From PALSA-612 sp963773055 (GTDB lineage Bacteria > Actinomycetota > Thermoleophilia > Gaiellales > Gaiellaceae), in NCBI GenBank assembly GCA_963773055.1, contig CAVYZL010000003.1:620001-684000 (forward strand): a stretch of DNA of 64,000 nucleotides. The letters are read 5' to 3'. Positions 45,813 to 55,833 of this stretch are shown one piece after another. The notes beneath the pieces were generated by a model. It ran no database searches and was not told the origin of the DNA. It saw nothing but the letters and a program-made list of their open reading frames with translations. The position numbers were made by a program, and so were the translations under genes. How positions within the stretch are numbered: the first letter of the stretch is position 1; each line of letters starts with the position of its first letter.

Positions 45813-46528
45813 GGTTCGACGGCAAAGTCGCTCTCGTCACGGGGGGCGCGCGAGGAATCGGGGCGGCCACGGCCGCTCGTTTTGCGGAGGAGGGCGCGAA
45901 GGTCGCCGTGACCGACCTCGACTTCGACGACGAGGGGTCGGCGCTCCAGATTCGCTGCGACGCGACGAAGCGCGACGAAGTCGAGGCAGCGGTCGCGCAG
46001 ACGGTCGAGGAGCTCGGCGGCCTCGACATCCTCGTCACCTGCGCGGGCGTGATCCGCGACAACCTCCTCTTCAAGATGTCGGACGACGACTTCGACACCG
46101 TGATCGCGACACACCTCCGCGGGACGTTCCTCGCTGCGCAGGCGGCGCAGGCGCACATGGTCGAGCAGAAGTCGGGCCGGATGGTGCTCATCTCATCGAC
46201 CTCCGCCCTCGGCAACCGCGGCCAGACGAACTACTCGGCCGCGAAGGCCGGGATCCAGGGGATGGCGAAGACGTTCGCGATCGAGCTCGGCCCGTTCGGG
46301 ATCACCGTCAACTGCGTTGCACCGGGATTCATCGTCACCCGGATGACCGCGCAGACAGCAGAGCGGGTCGGCATGGACTTCGAGGACTTCCAGAAGGCCG
46401 CGGCCGCGGAGATCCCTGTCCGGCGCGTCGGCCAGCCGGAGGACGTTGCGGCGACGATCGCGTTCTTCTGCTCAGAGGAGGCCGGATTCGTCTCCGGCCA
46501 GGTGATCTACGTGCGGGGCGGCCCCTAG
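45809..46528 (+). CDS. 3-oxoacyl-(ACP/CoA) reductase-type SDR (FabG-like)
   Basis: 239 residues. VALVTGGARGIGAATAARFAEEGAKVAVTD, VTCAGVIRDNLLFKMSDDDFD, LISSTSALGNRGQTNYSAAKAGIQGMAK (Ser, Tyr, Lys), VNCVAPGFIVTRMT and FVSGQVIYVRGGP are all FabG-like. Asp after VAVTD favours NAD, hinting at a catabolic 3-hydroxyacyl-CoA dehydrogenase rather than synthesis. With the two MaoC proteins it covers hydration and second oxidation of a beta-oxidation turn; the thiolase at 25.4 kb could close it. Confidence 0.92.
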   Translation: MRFDGKVALVTGGARGIGAATAARFAEEGAKVAVTDLDFDDEGSALQIRCDATKRDEVEAAVAQTVEELGGLDILVTCAGVIRDNLLFKMSDDDFDTVIATHLRGTFLAAQAAQAHMVEQKSGRMVLISSTSALGNRGQTNYSAAKAGIQGMAKTFAIELGPFGITVNCVAPGFIVTRMTAQTAERVGMDFEDFQKAAAAEIPVRRVGQPEDVAATIAFFCSEEAGFVSGQVIYVRGGP

Positions 46529-47332
46529 GTGATACGCGCCATCGCGCTCGCCGCCATCGCTGCGGCGCTGCTCGCCACGCCTGCGGGAGCGGTCCAGGCT
46601 GGGCCGCCGTATTCCGTCAAGGAGTGCGTGCAGGTGGTGAAGAAGTCGCCGCCGCTCAAGGGCTCGACGCTCGCGGCGACGGTGTTCTGCCTCCGGCCCT
46701 CCGCGATCCGGACGAACGCGACGGTGACGTGGACGACGTGCCCGACGACGCCGAAGGGCCAGGGCGAGGGCTGCGCCGGGGGGACGTTCGGCGTGACGTT
46801 CCGATCACGCGGTGGGATCGACCTCAACCGCGATGTCGACTCGTGGGGCGGCGAGAGCGTCCCCGGCGCCGGGATCTTCTCGCTGCCGGGCATGGGCAGG
46901 TACTCGTGCACGGCAACGTATCTCGATCGCGACAGCGGCCTCAAGCACAGCCCGTACAAGAAGTCGGTCGCAGTGCGCGACCAGGGCGTCGGCTTCGCCG
47001 CCGTCGGAACGCGGATCAAGGTGGGCTGGTCGGTACATCCGGGCGAGCGTGGGCCGCTCGGCTACAACGTCGACGTCAAGCTCGGGCAGCCGAACACCTG
47101 CATCGTCGGCATGGGGAAGACGGTCGAGCACTTGCGTGCCGTCTGGCCGGGAAAGACGATCTCGACGGCAGCGATCCAGGGGAAGAAGACGACGATCACG
47201 AGCTCGGGGAAGAGCAGCTACTCGGTGCCGCTGCCCGAGAGCGAGGGCTTCCTGCCCGGTGTGAAGCTCCAGGCCACCGTCGGGTGGACGGCGTCGACGA
47301 CGATCGTCTCCTCGCTCCTGAAGAAGATCTAG
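46529..47332 (+). CDS. Secreted protein of unknown function
   Basis: 267 residues. Signal peptide MIRAIALAAIAAALLATPAGA with an ALA-like cleavage site. The mature part contains eight cysteines in pairs (VKECVQVVKK, TVFCLRPS, WTTCPTTPKGQGEGCAGG, YSCTATYLDRDSG, NTCIVG), suggesting disulfides, and mostly beta-strands. GTG begins immediately after the FabG stop. I do not recognise the family. Codon use matches the neighbours. Confidence 0.75.
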   Translation: MIRAIALAAIAAALLATPAGAVQAGPPYSVKECVQVVKKSPPLKGSTLAATVFCLRPSAIRTNATVTWTTCPTTPKGQGEGCAGGTFGVTFRSRGGIDLNRDVDSWGGESVPGAGIFSLPGMGRYSCTATYLDRDSGLKHSPYKKSVAVRDQGVGFAAVGTRIKVGWSVHPGERGPLGYNVDVKLGQPNTCIVGMGKTVEHLRAVWPGKTISTAAIQGKKTTITSSGKSSYSVPLPESEGFLPGVKLQATVGWTASTTIVSSLLKKI

Positions 47333-47369
47333 CCCGCGTCGCCTCGGTCGCGCCGGGCGCCGGGAGCCA

Positions 47370-47693
47370 GTGTCCGCCGACGCGCCTGCGATGATCGCTC
47401 CTCCAATGGGGGAGTGGGAGCTGGTGTTCGGGCCGCGGGAGTACGAGCCTGACGAGGGTCGCGACATTCAGGTCGGCTGGGCGTACGGCGTTGAGCGCGA
47501 GGGCCTCCAGTTCGTGATCCACGTCGAGGTCGCGCAGTCGCTGGCCGAGGCCGACAAGACGGCGGTGCCGGACTTCGTCCGCGCGGCGCTGCGGACGCGC
47601 GGACGCTCGGCGATCGTGCCATTGCTCAACCGCGAGAAACCACCCCGGCGCGTGCTGCTCACGACGACGGAGATCACCGAGATCGACGCCTAG
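47370..47693 (+). CDS. Protein of unknown function, 107 residues
   Basis: Starts at GTG 47370 (GGGAG three bases upstream) or at an ATG (MIAPPMGEWELVFG) seven codons later. Hydrophilic, acidic first half (GPREYEPDEGRDIQVGWAYG), then LQFVIHVEVAQSLAEADKTAVPDFVRAALRTRGRSAIVPLLNREKPPRRVLLTTTEI. A small alpha/beta domain without motifs I can name. Its stop codon lies in the left arm of the structured element that follows. Confidence 0.6.
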   Translation: MSADAPAMIAPPMGEWELVFGPREYEPDEGRDIQVGWAYGVEREGLQFVIHVEVAQSLAEADKTAVPDFVRAALRTRGRSAIVPLLNREKPPRRVLLTTTEITEIDA

Positions 47694-47861
47694 GAGGGTT
47701 TGGCGGAACGGTGCTCGTCGCCGGGGCGCGATGGGCGCCGCGATCGCCAGGACGCAGGGAGTCCCAATAGTGAAGAGCTATTGGGGCGACTGAGGACACC
47801 GTGAGCGCGGTGTCCAGCGCGATTCCGGCGGCTCAGTCACTGTTTCGCCAAACCCTCCTAG
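47690..47861 (+). repeat. 172-bp element with long terminal inverted repeats and internal hairpins
   Basis: The arms 47690-47713 and 47838-47861 pair over 24 bp with two mismatches that are G-U pairs when the plus strand is RNA. Inside: CCCAATAG-TGAAGAG-CTATTGGG (47763-47785), GGACACCG-TGAGCG-CGGTGTCC (47794-47815), this last one enclosed by GACTGAG/CTCAGTC (47788-47794 with 47832-47838), and a weaker GGCGC/GCGCC hairpin near 47725. The ends read TA-GGAGGG...CCCTCC-TA, like a MITE with a TA target duplication; it could also be a structured RNA. Confidence 0.7.
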
Positions 47862-47874
47862 CTCGCCGGCGGGC

Positions 47875-47903
47875 TTGACCGGCTCCGCACGATTTGCCAG
47901 TGT
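47875..47903 (+). promoter_or_regulatory. Promoter of the 84-residue protein gene
   Basis: TTGACC (47875-47880), a 17-base spacer, CAGTGT (47898-47903), then seven bases to ATG 47911. This is the clearest -35/-10 pair in the window. Confidence 0.45.
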
Positions 47904-47910
47904 CGTCCGT

Positions 47911-48165
47911 ATGAGCACTCCCGAGGAGCGGGTGCAGGACGGCATGCGGCTGACGCTTGACGCGCACGTCGAGGGCCGGCTCGAGACGCTCCAGCAACTC
48001 CGCGACGTGCTCCTCGAACGCGGCCGCGTGGCCGGCGAGATCGTCGAGGCCGACGGCAACGCGACGGAGCGGATGAAGGCGCGTGGCGCCCTCGAGGAGA
48101 TCGAGAAGCTTCTGGAGCTCGTCGGCGAGCAGATCGACTCGGCCCGCGCGGCACGCCTGACGTAG
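47911..48165 (+). CDS. Small helical protein of unknown function
   Basis: 84 residues, charged and entirely helical (MRLTLDAHVEGRLETLQQLRDVLLERGRVAGEIVEADG, ALEEIEKLLELVGEQIDSARAARLT), probably a coiled-coil hairpin. It lies 39 bases before a metallopeptidase gene but is not part of the duplicated block at 57.9 kb. No family recognised. Confidence 0.6.
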   Translation: MSTPEERVQDGMRLTLDAHVEGRLETLQQLRDVLLERGRVAGEIVEADGNATERMKARGALEEIEKLLELVGEQIDSARAARLT

Positions 48166-48204
48166 GCCGCGCGGCTGCCCCGAGGCGCGGGCTAGCCTTG
48201 CTGG

Positions 48205-48567
48205 GTGGAATCCGGCGCCTTCGATCGCACCGAGCTGGACTTCGAACAGGTGGTGGAAAGCGCTGTCGAATCGCTGCCGCCCGACCTTCGAGCGTCGATG
48301 TCGAACGTCGAGATCGTCGTCGAGCAGGAGCCACCTCGCGGTATGCCGCTGCTGGGTCTGTACCAGGGCGTTCCGCTCACGCGTCGAGGCGCGTTCTACG
48401 GCGGTGTCCTTCCCGACAAGATCACGATCTACCGTGGCCCGCTGGAACGGCTGTACGGCGCCGACGGGGGTCGGTTGCGACAGGAGATCCGCCGGGTCGT
48501 GCTGCACGAGGTGGCGCACCACTTCGGCATCTCGGACGAGCGGCTGGTCGAGCTCGATCGGTACTGA
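48205..48567 (+). CDS. Minimal zincin metallopeptidase (PF06262-like), copy 1
   Basis: 120 residues. The zinc motif is VLHEVAHHFGISDERL (HExxHHxGI.D), the signature of the tiny zincin family PF06262 (DUF1025). VEIVVEQEPPRGMPLLGLYQGVPLTRRG and PDKITIYRGPLERL are the conserved strands before it. No signal peptide. TAGCCT lies six bases before the GTG start. The gene and its follower are duplicated at 57942-58617; the two peptidases differ at about 16 of 120 residues, mostly at the N-terminus. Target unknown. Confidence 0.85.
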   Translation: MESGAFDRTELDFEQVVESAVESLPPDLRASMSNVEIVVEQEPPRGMPLLGLYQGVPLTRRGAFYGGVLPDKITIYRGPLERLYGADGGRLRQEIRRVVLHEVAHHFGISDERLVELDRY

Positions 48568-48568
48568 C

Positions 48569-48880
48569 GTGATCTTCCGCCGGTCAGGTCGCTTCGATGA
48601 CCTCGTGCGGAGACAGCTCGAGCTCTTTGCGGAGGACGAGGCCGACCTCCTGGCCGAGGCGCAGAGCGCGGACGACGCGTGGACGCGAGCGGGGCGCGAC
48701 GAGGCCGAGGAGCGCTATGGCGACTACCAGCTCGTCGTCGACGCCATCGCAGACGGTCTCCTCGACCTGCGCGAAACGTACGCGGCCACCCTCGCCGACG
48801 ACGCCGTCGACGAGTACCGCGACGCCTTCACACGCGCCGCCACGAAGCGGTTCCCTCGATACACCAGCCTTCTCGCCTAG
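48569..48880 (+). CDS. Helical partner of the metallopeptidase, copy 1
   Basis: 103 residues, GTG start one base after the peptidase stop. Strongly helical and acidic (RFDDLVRRQLELFAEDEADLLAEAQSADDAWTRAG, ERYGDYQLVVDAIADGLLDLRETYAATL) with a basic end (RAATKRFPRYTSLLA). No membrane segment. It differs from copy 2 at about 11 of 103 residues. The fixed pairing suggests it regulates or presents substrates to the peptidase. Confidence 0.8.
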   Translation: MIFRRSGRFDDLVRRQLELFAEDEADLLAEAQSADDAWTRAGRDEAEERYGDYQLVVDAIADGLLDLRETYAATLADDAVDEYRDAFTRAATKRFPRYTSLLA

Positions 48881-48955
48881 CGCACCGGTCGCGTGGGCGG
48901 CGCGGGAAACGCGGCGGTGCAATCATCCGTGCACCCACAGCAGGAGGCTAGCGCT

Positions 48956-49183
48956 ATGAGCCGCCATCGGCTCGTTCGTGTCAGCATTCTCGTTGCAGTC
49001 ACCGCGGTCGTCAGCGTCGCGGCGTTCGTGCCGCTCGGCTCGGGCTCGTCGCCGGCGCCGAGCGGGAGGCTACGGACCCTCCGCTTTGCAGAGACACGCC
49101 GCCCTGGCGCCGCATCACTGCATCGTCCGCCTCCAGAGGGAGCGACATTCCCACGGACACGGGGGTCTGACAACGGGCGCTAG
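48956..49183 (+). CDS. Small exported protein, doubtful
   Basis: 75 residues. AGGAGG lies about nine bases before the ATG, and MSRHRLVRVSILVAVTAVVSVAAFVPLG looks like a signal sequence. The rest is Arg/Pro-rich and may be out of frame. Real start signals but a poor C-terminus; possibly truncated by an indel. Confidence 0.4.
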   Translation: MSRHRLVRVSILVAVTAVVSVAAFVPLGSGSSPAPSGRLRTLRFAETRRPGAASLHRPPPEGATFPRTRGSDNGR

Positions 49184-49614
49184 CTAGAGCCCGTTCAGCG
49201 TGCCGACGCGAAGACCGAGGAGGCGGCCGGCCGCTCGTAGTTGGCTCGCCCCGCGTTTCAGGAAGCGGAATGCGCGCGCCGCGTCCCTCGTTGCCGCCGC
49301 GACCTCGCCGCTGTCGTTCTCGTGAAAGGCGATCTCGCTCTCCACTCCTTTAGCGTCGAGCTGAACCCCTGGATGGCGAGCTCCTTGGCCCGGCGTGTCG
49401 CAGCAGTTGGAGCACGATCCTGACGAAGCCGAGCGATCGTTCGGACGACGCGGGCGCGGAGCTTCTCATAGTCGTGGGTGCCTCTGACCTGGGCGATCCC
49501 CTGGAGCACGTCCCGCTTGACGGAGTCGTCTGGCGCGGGGCTCGACGCGCAGCCCATGAGCACGAGAACGGTCAGGGCTGCGGCGACGACTCGAGCTCTT
49601 TCCCCGGATCGCAT
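49184..49614 (-). CDS. Lipoprotein of unknown function (one frameshift)
   Basis: About 143 residues. Signal peptide with lipobox LMGCAS (Cys about residue 21). The mature part is helical: DSVKRDVLQGIAQVRGTHDYEKLRARVVRTIARLRQDRAPTAATRRAKELAIQGFSSTLKG, then in another frame after about 49345 VESEIAFHENDSGEVAAATRDAARAFRFLKRGASQL and a stop at 49184. Anchored outside the cytoplasmic membrane. No family recognised. Confidence 0.65.
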
Positions 49615-49676
49615 TGCGACGGGCCACGCGATATCCTCGCCCTGATAAGGGCAACTAGGGAAAGGACGTGAGGCTC

Positions 49677-51026
49677 ATGAAGCGCCGTCCATTGATTTTC
49701 GGCGTAGCAACCATCGCCCTGCTAGCTCTCGTCGTCTCGCTCAGCATCGCATCCGCTGGGACGAGCCGTGCTGGTTCGGCGACGGCGATAGGCGCGCCGA
49801 AGGTACCGAACGCCAAGGCAATCAAGGCGAAGTACGGAGGCCAATCGATCACGTTCATCGGCGACTCGGTCGGCGGCGGGCACACACGCGACGCTGCGCT
49901 TGCGACGCAGGTTCGCGAAGGACACAGGCATCAAGGTCAAGGTCCAGCCCCATCCGACCGCGTCGGACGCCTCCTACTCGCAGCTCGCCCGGGTGTTCAC
50001 GTCGCAAGTCGTCGTCGTTCGACGTGGCGATGATCGACGTCTGTGGCCCGCCGCGTTCGCGCCGTTCCTCGTCGACCTGAAGCCGAAGCTCGGCAAGCAG
50101 GCAAAGCTGCACTCGGCGGGGATCATCGCGAACGACACGGTGGGCGGACACCTCGTCGCGATGCCGTGGTTCGGCGACTTCGGGATCCTCTACTACCGGA
50201 CCGACCTGCTGAAGAAGTACGGCTACACGAGCCCGCCGACGACCTGGACCCAGCTCTTCGCGATGGCGAAGAAGATCCAGGACGGCGAGCAGGCGTCCAA
50301 CCCGACGTTCTCCGGCTTCGTCTTCCAGGGGAACAGCTACGAGGGGCTCACCTGCGACGCGCTGGAGTGGGTCGCATCGTCGGGTGGCGGCCAGTTCATT
50401 CGATAGCGGCAAGGTGACGATCAACAATCCGAAGGCAGCGGCGATTCTCGACCTCGTCCGCAAGAACATCGGCGTGCACGACGCCGCGCGGCGTGACCTC
50501 GTATCAGGAGGGTGAGGCGCATACGGCGTTCGTCACCGGCCAGGCGGCGTTCATGCGCAACTGGCCATACGCCTACTCGATCGCGGCCGACCCGAAGCAG
50601 TCGAAGGTCGTGGGCAAGTTCAGCGTGACCACGCTGCCGCACGGCGCGGGCAACCTGTCCGTCGCGACTGTGGGCGGCTGGCAGCTCGCTGTCAACAAGT
50701 ACTCGAAGCACGTCGGACGCCTCGATCGAGTTCGTCCGCTACATGACGAGCCCGGCCGTCGAGAGGTTCGACGCCATCACGAACACAAACGTGCCGACGA
50801 TCCCGGCGGTGGCCAAGGACCCGGCCGTCGTGAAGGTGAACCCGTACCTCAAGCCGCAGATCGCGACAGTCGCCCGCGTGGCGCGACCTTCGAACGCTCT
50901 CGGTGACGAAGTACAACGAGGGGTCGAAGTATCATCTACCAGGGGATCAGCCAGATTCTCAACGGCAAGCCCGCGAGCAGCGTGCTGCCTGGGATCCAGT
51001 CCAAGCTCCAGCGGCTCGTCAAGTAG
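49677..51026 (+). pseudogene. Sugar ABC transporter binding protein (about seven frameshifts)
   Basis: About 445 codons if repaired. Signal peptide MKRRPLIFGVATIALLALVVSLSIASA; then VPNAKAIKAKYGGQSITFIGDSVGGGHTRD, QPHPTASDASYSQLARVF, MPWFGDFGILYYRTDLLKKYGYTSPPTTWTQLFAMAKKI, YQEGEAHTAFVTGQAAFMRNWPYAY, LSVATVGGWQLAVNKYSKH and IYQGISQILNGKPASSVLPGIQSKLQRLVK, a MalE/trehalose-maltose-type solute-binding protein. Frame changes lie near 49912, 50008, 50030, 50400, 50485, 50712, 50880 and 50930; most need one base. AAAGGA lies upstream of ATG 49677. Heads the importer operon. Confidence 0.82.
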
Positions 51027-51043
51027 GCCGAAGCCTGATCCGA

Positions 51044-51079
51044 ACCGGGGGAGGATGGCGTCTGCCATCCTCCCCCGGT
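51044..51079 (+). terminator. Strong hairpin between binding protein and permease genes
   Basis: ACCGGGGGAGGATGGC, loop GTCT, GCCATCCTCCCCCGGT: a perfect 16-bp stem. It sits right after the binding-protein stop and just before the permease ATG. In such operons a hairpin here gives much more binding protein than permease, by partial termination or by shielding the 3' end of the upstream message. Confidence 0.75.
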
Positions 51080-51086
51080 CTCTCCC

Positions 51087-52015
51087 ATGACCTCGGTCGC
51101 GACACCCGCACCTCACGCCCCGCCGCCGCCGACGGACGACGAAGCTCCAGCGCAGGCAGACGCGGCTCGCCTGGCTGCTGCTGGTTCCCTCGCTCGCGGT
51201 GGTCGCGTTCGTCGCGATCTACCCGCTCGGCAAGACGATCTACCAGAGCTTCACCGACCAGGAGTTCCTGGCGCTCGAGCCGGCGCACTGGGTAGGCCTC
51301 GAGAACTACCGCGACCTCTGGCACGACACGGTCTTTCGGGACTCCGTCTGGACGACGATCAAGTTCACGGTCATCACCGTCGGATTCGAGTTCGCCCTCG
51401 GGCTCGCCATCGCCCTCGTCGTCAACTCGAGCCTTCAAGGGGCGCGGCGTGATGCGGGCCGTGATGCTCGTTCCGTGGGCGATCCCGACCGTGGTCGCGG
51501 CGCAGATGTGGAAGTGGATGCTCGACGACACCTTCGGCGTCGTGAACGACGCCGGGACGCGGCTGCACATCCTGTCGCACTCGCAGGCGTGGATCTCGCA
51601 GCCGAGCACGGCCCTGGCTGCGGTCTGCGCCGTAGACATCTGGAAGACGACACCGTTCGTCGCCCTGCTCCTGCTCGCCGGTCTCCAGGTGATCCCGCGC
51701 GACCTCTACGAGGCCGCGGACGTCGACGGCGCGAGCCAGCTGCAGCAGTTCTGGAAGATCACGCTGCCGCTCCTCGCGCCGGCGATCCTCGTGACGCTGA
51801 TCTTCCGGACGCTCGACGCGCTCCGCGTGTTCGACGTCTTCTACGTCTTCTTCGGCAACCGGCTGGACACGCAGACGATGGCCATCTACAACCAAGACAC
51901 CATCGTCGGTACCGGCGCTGTCGGCTACGGCGCCGCCATCAGCGTTGCCATCTTCCTGATCATCGCCGTGTTCGTCGTCATCTACGTGACCTTCATGCGG
52001 GTGACGGAGGACTGA
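51087..52015 (+). CDS. Sugar ABC transporter permease, MalF-like (frameshifted)
   Basis: About 310 residues, six membrane helices. The Pro-rich cytosolic start is in one frame; RLAWLLLVPSLAVVAFVAIYPLGKTIYQSFTDQEF and FTVITVGFEFALGLAIALVVNSSFKG in a second; and MRAVMLVPWAIPTVVAAQMWKWMLDDTFG onward in a third. The EAA motif EAADVDGASQLQQFWKITLPLLAPA couples to the ATPase. Breaks near 51155 and 51450, each one base. Confidence 0.88.
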
Positions 52016-52016
52016 C

Positions 52017-52954
52017 ATGAGCGCCGCTTCGGAAACCGCCCAGCCCGTCGCGCGCCCGATCAGCCGAGGCCGCGCCTTCCGGCGCAGCCGCCTCGGGCGG
52101 AGCCTGACCAGAGCCCCGTTCTACTTCCTCGTCGCCCTCATCTTCATCTACGCGCTGTTCCCGTTCCTCTGGGCGCTCCGCTCCGCGTTCACGCCCGACA
52201 ACGCGCTCTTCACGACGCCGCTCCAGTACTTTCCGAGGCACCCGACGCTCGACAACTTCCGGGCGGCGCTCGAAGCCTCGTTCTTCCGCCACGCACTGAT
52301 CAACTCGACGATCGTCGCCGGCTCCGTGACGCTGCTTTCGCTCGCGATCGGCTCGCTGGCCGCCTATGCCCTCGGACGATTCCGCTTCCGCGGCCGCTCG
52401 TTCGTGATGTACCTGATGCTGTCGATGACGATCTTCCCGCAGATCGCGATCCTCGGCGCGTTGTACACGATGATCAGCGGCTTTCACATCGTCGGGTTCA
52501 TCCACTTCCCCCAGCTGTACGACACCCGCTGGGCACTGATCTTCACGTACCTCATCTTCACGCTGCCGTTCACGGTCTGGGTGCTGACGAGCTTCATGAA
52601 GGCGCTGCCGCGCGATCTCGAGGAGGCGGCGTACGTCGACGGGGCGACTCCGATCCAGGTCTTCTACAAGGTGCTCCTACCGCTGATCGCGCCCGGTCTC
52701 GTGACAACGGGCCTGCTCGCCTTCATCGCAGCGTGGAACGAGTACCTGTTCGCACTGTCGTTCATCCAGAGCCCCGACAACTACACCGTCCCGATTGCGA
52801 TCACGTCGTTCGTCGGGAAGTCGGGCAGCGCGTTCCAGCAGCCGTGGGGCGAGATCATGGCGGCGACGATCATCGTCACGCTGCCGCTGATCGCCGCGGT
52901 CCTCATCCTGCAGAAGCGCATCCTCGCCGGCTTGACCGCCGGCGCGGTCAAGGG

Positions 52955-52958
<4 letters not shown>
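52017..52958 (+). CDS. Sugar ABC transporter permease, MalG-like
   Basis: 313 residues, intact, six membrane helices after a basic N-terminal tail. LIFIYALFPFLWALRSAFTPDNALF and the coupling motif EEAAYVDGATPIQVFYKVLLPLIAPG are typical of MalG/UgpE; AFIAAWNEYLFALSF follows. One base separates it from malF. Its TAG stop shares four bases with the converging ATPase gene. Confidence 0.92.
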
Positions 52959-54155
<1,197 letters not shown>

Positions 54156-54255
54156 TTCGGCTCCTCCTTTGAGCCGCCAGCTTACTTCGCTCGGCGCTCG
54201 CACGCACCCCGCCGCAGGCTCGCGGTGGTCGCAGGCCCCATAGCCTTGGGTGATC

Positions 54256-55833
54256 ATGGGCGCCTCGAACAGCCTCCCGAACCTGATGACCCGATCCTGG
54301 TGGCGCGAAGGCGTCCTCTATCAGATCTACCCCCGGTCGTTCGCAGACGGAAACGGCGACGGCATCGGCGACCTCACCGGCCTGACGGCCAGGCTCGACT
54401 ACCTCGAGTGGCTCGGCGTCGACGGCATCTGGCTGAACCCGATCAATCCGTCGCCGGACGTCGACTGGGGTTATGACGTCGCCGACTACACGGGGGTACA
54501 CCCGGATCTCGGCACGCTCGAGGACGTCGACCGGCTGGTCGAGGAAGCCGGACGCCGCGGGATCCGCGTCCTGCTCGACCTCGTTCCCAACCACACGTCT
54601 GACCAGCACCCGTGGTTCCGCGACCGCCCGGACTTCTACGTCTGGGCGGACGAGGTGCCGAACAACTGGCAGGCGATCTTCGGCGGCGGCTCGGCCTGGG
54701 CCCTCGACGACGAGCGCGGCCGCTACTACCTGCACAACTTCGCTCGTGAGCAGCCCGATCTCGACTGGTGGAACCCGGACGTGCGCGCGGAGTTCGACCG
54801 CATCCTGCGCTTCTGGCTCGACCGCGGAGTCGCGGGCTTCCGGATCGACGTCGCCCACGGATTGATCAAGGACCAGGAGCTTCGTGACGACCTTCCGGCG
54901 ACCGAGGACGACGACCCGCACACGCGCGCAATGGGCGTGCGGCGTGTCTTCTCGATGAATCGTCCCGAGACGCACGAGATTCTCCGTGACTGGCGCCGAC
55001 TGGCTGACGGGTACGAGCCGCCGCGAGTGCTCGTCGGCGAGGCATACGTGCTCGACACGGCTGCCTGGGCCCGCTTCTATGGCTCGGGCTCGGATGAGCT
55101 GAACCTCGCCTTCAACTTCGCCTTAGTCCATGCCGACCTCGACGCCGAGGAGATGCGCAGCGATCGTCGGCGCTACCGAGGCCGCGCTGCCTGCAGGAGC
55201 ATGGCCCTGCTGGATCGGCTCGAACCACGACGCGGGTCGCCTTGCGACCCGCTGGTGCCACGGGGACGAATCACTCGCACGCTGCGCGCTGCTGCTGCTC
55301 ATGACCCTGCGCGGCACGCCATCGCTCTACTACGGGGACGAGCTCGCGCTACCCGGAGGGGCACGTTCCGCAAGAGCGCGTACGAGACGTCGCCGACCCG
55401 TCGCGGGACCCCAGCCGCACCCCGATGCCGTGGGCGCGACAAGGCGGCTGGACCGATCCGTGGCTCCCGCTCGAGGACACGCGCCGCAACGTCGAGGACC
55501 AGCGCTCGGACCCTGCCTCGACGCTCCACTACACGCGCGATCTGATCGCGCTTCGCCGTCGGCTACCCGATCTGCGCGACGGGCAGGTACTCGGAGCTGC
55601 CCGCACCGGCGGGCGCGTGGGCGTATCAGCGCGGCGGGAACGTCTTCGTCGCGGTGAACCTCGGCCGGAGTCGGCGGAGGTCGAAGAGATCGAGGGGACG
55701 ATCGCGCTCGCGACGGTCCGCGCCCGTGAGCAGGAGCTGCGTCTCGGGACGCCTACGGCTCGATCCGGCGGAGGGCGCTGTCGTCCTGCGTCGACGGCCA
55801 CCAGTTCCAGCGCCCGAGGATCGCCATGAGTGA
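54256..55833 (+). CDS. GH13 alpha-glucosidase/oligo-glucosidase (frameshifted)
   Basis: About 520 residues. WWREGVLYQIYPRSFADGNGDGIGDLTGL opens the barrel; DLVPNHTSDQHPWF, GFRIDVAHGLIKD (nucleophile Asp), VLVGEAYV (acid Glu) and WIGSNHDAGRL (His-Asp) are the catalytic regions; GTPSLYYGDELALP follows. This pattern fits oligo-1,6-glucosidase/alpha-glucosidase or trehalose-forming enzymes. Frames change near 55155, 55375, 55610 and 55750. ATG 54256 or 54286 could start it. It is divergent from malK and probably hydrolyses the imported sugar inside the cell. Confidence 0.85.

Noticed and set aside
47690..47861. Simple rho-independent terminator
   Set aside because: The outer arms are 124 bases apart with several ordered hairpins inside and no U run; more complex than a terminator.
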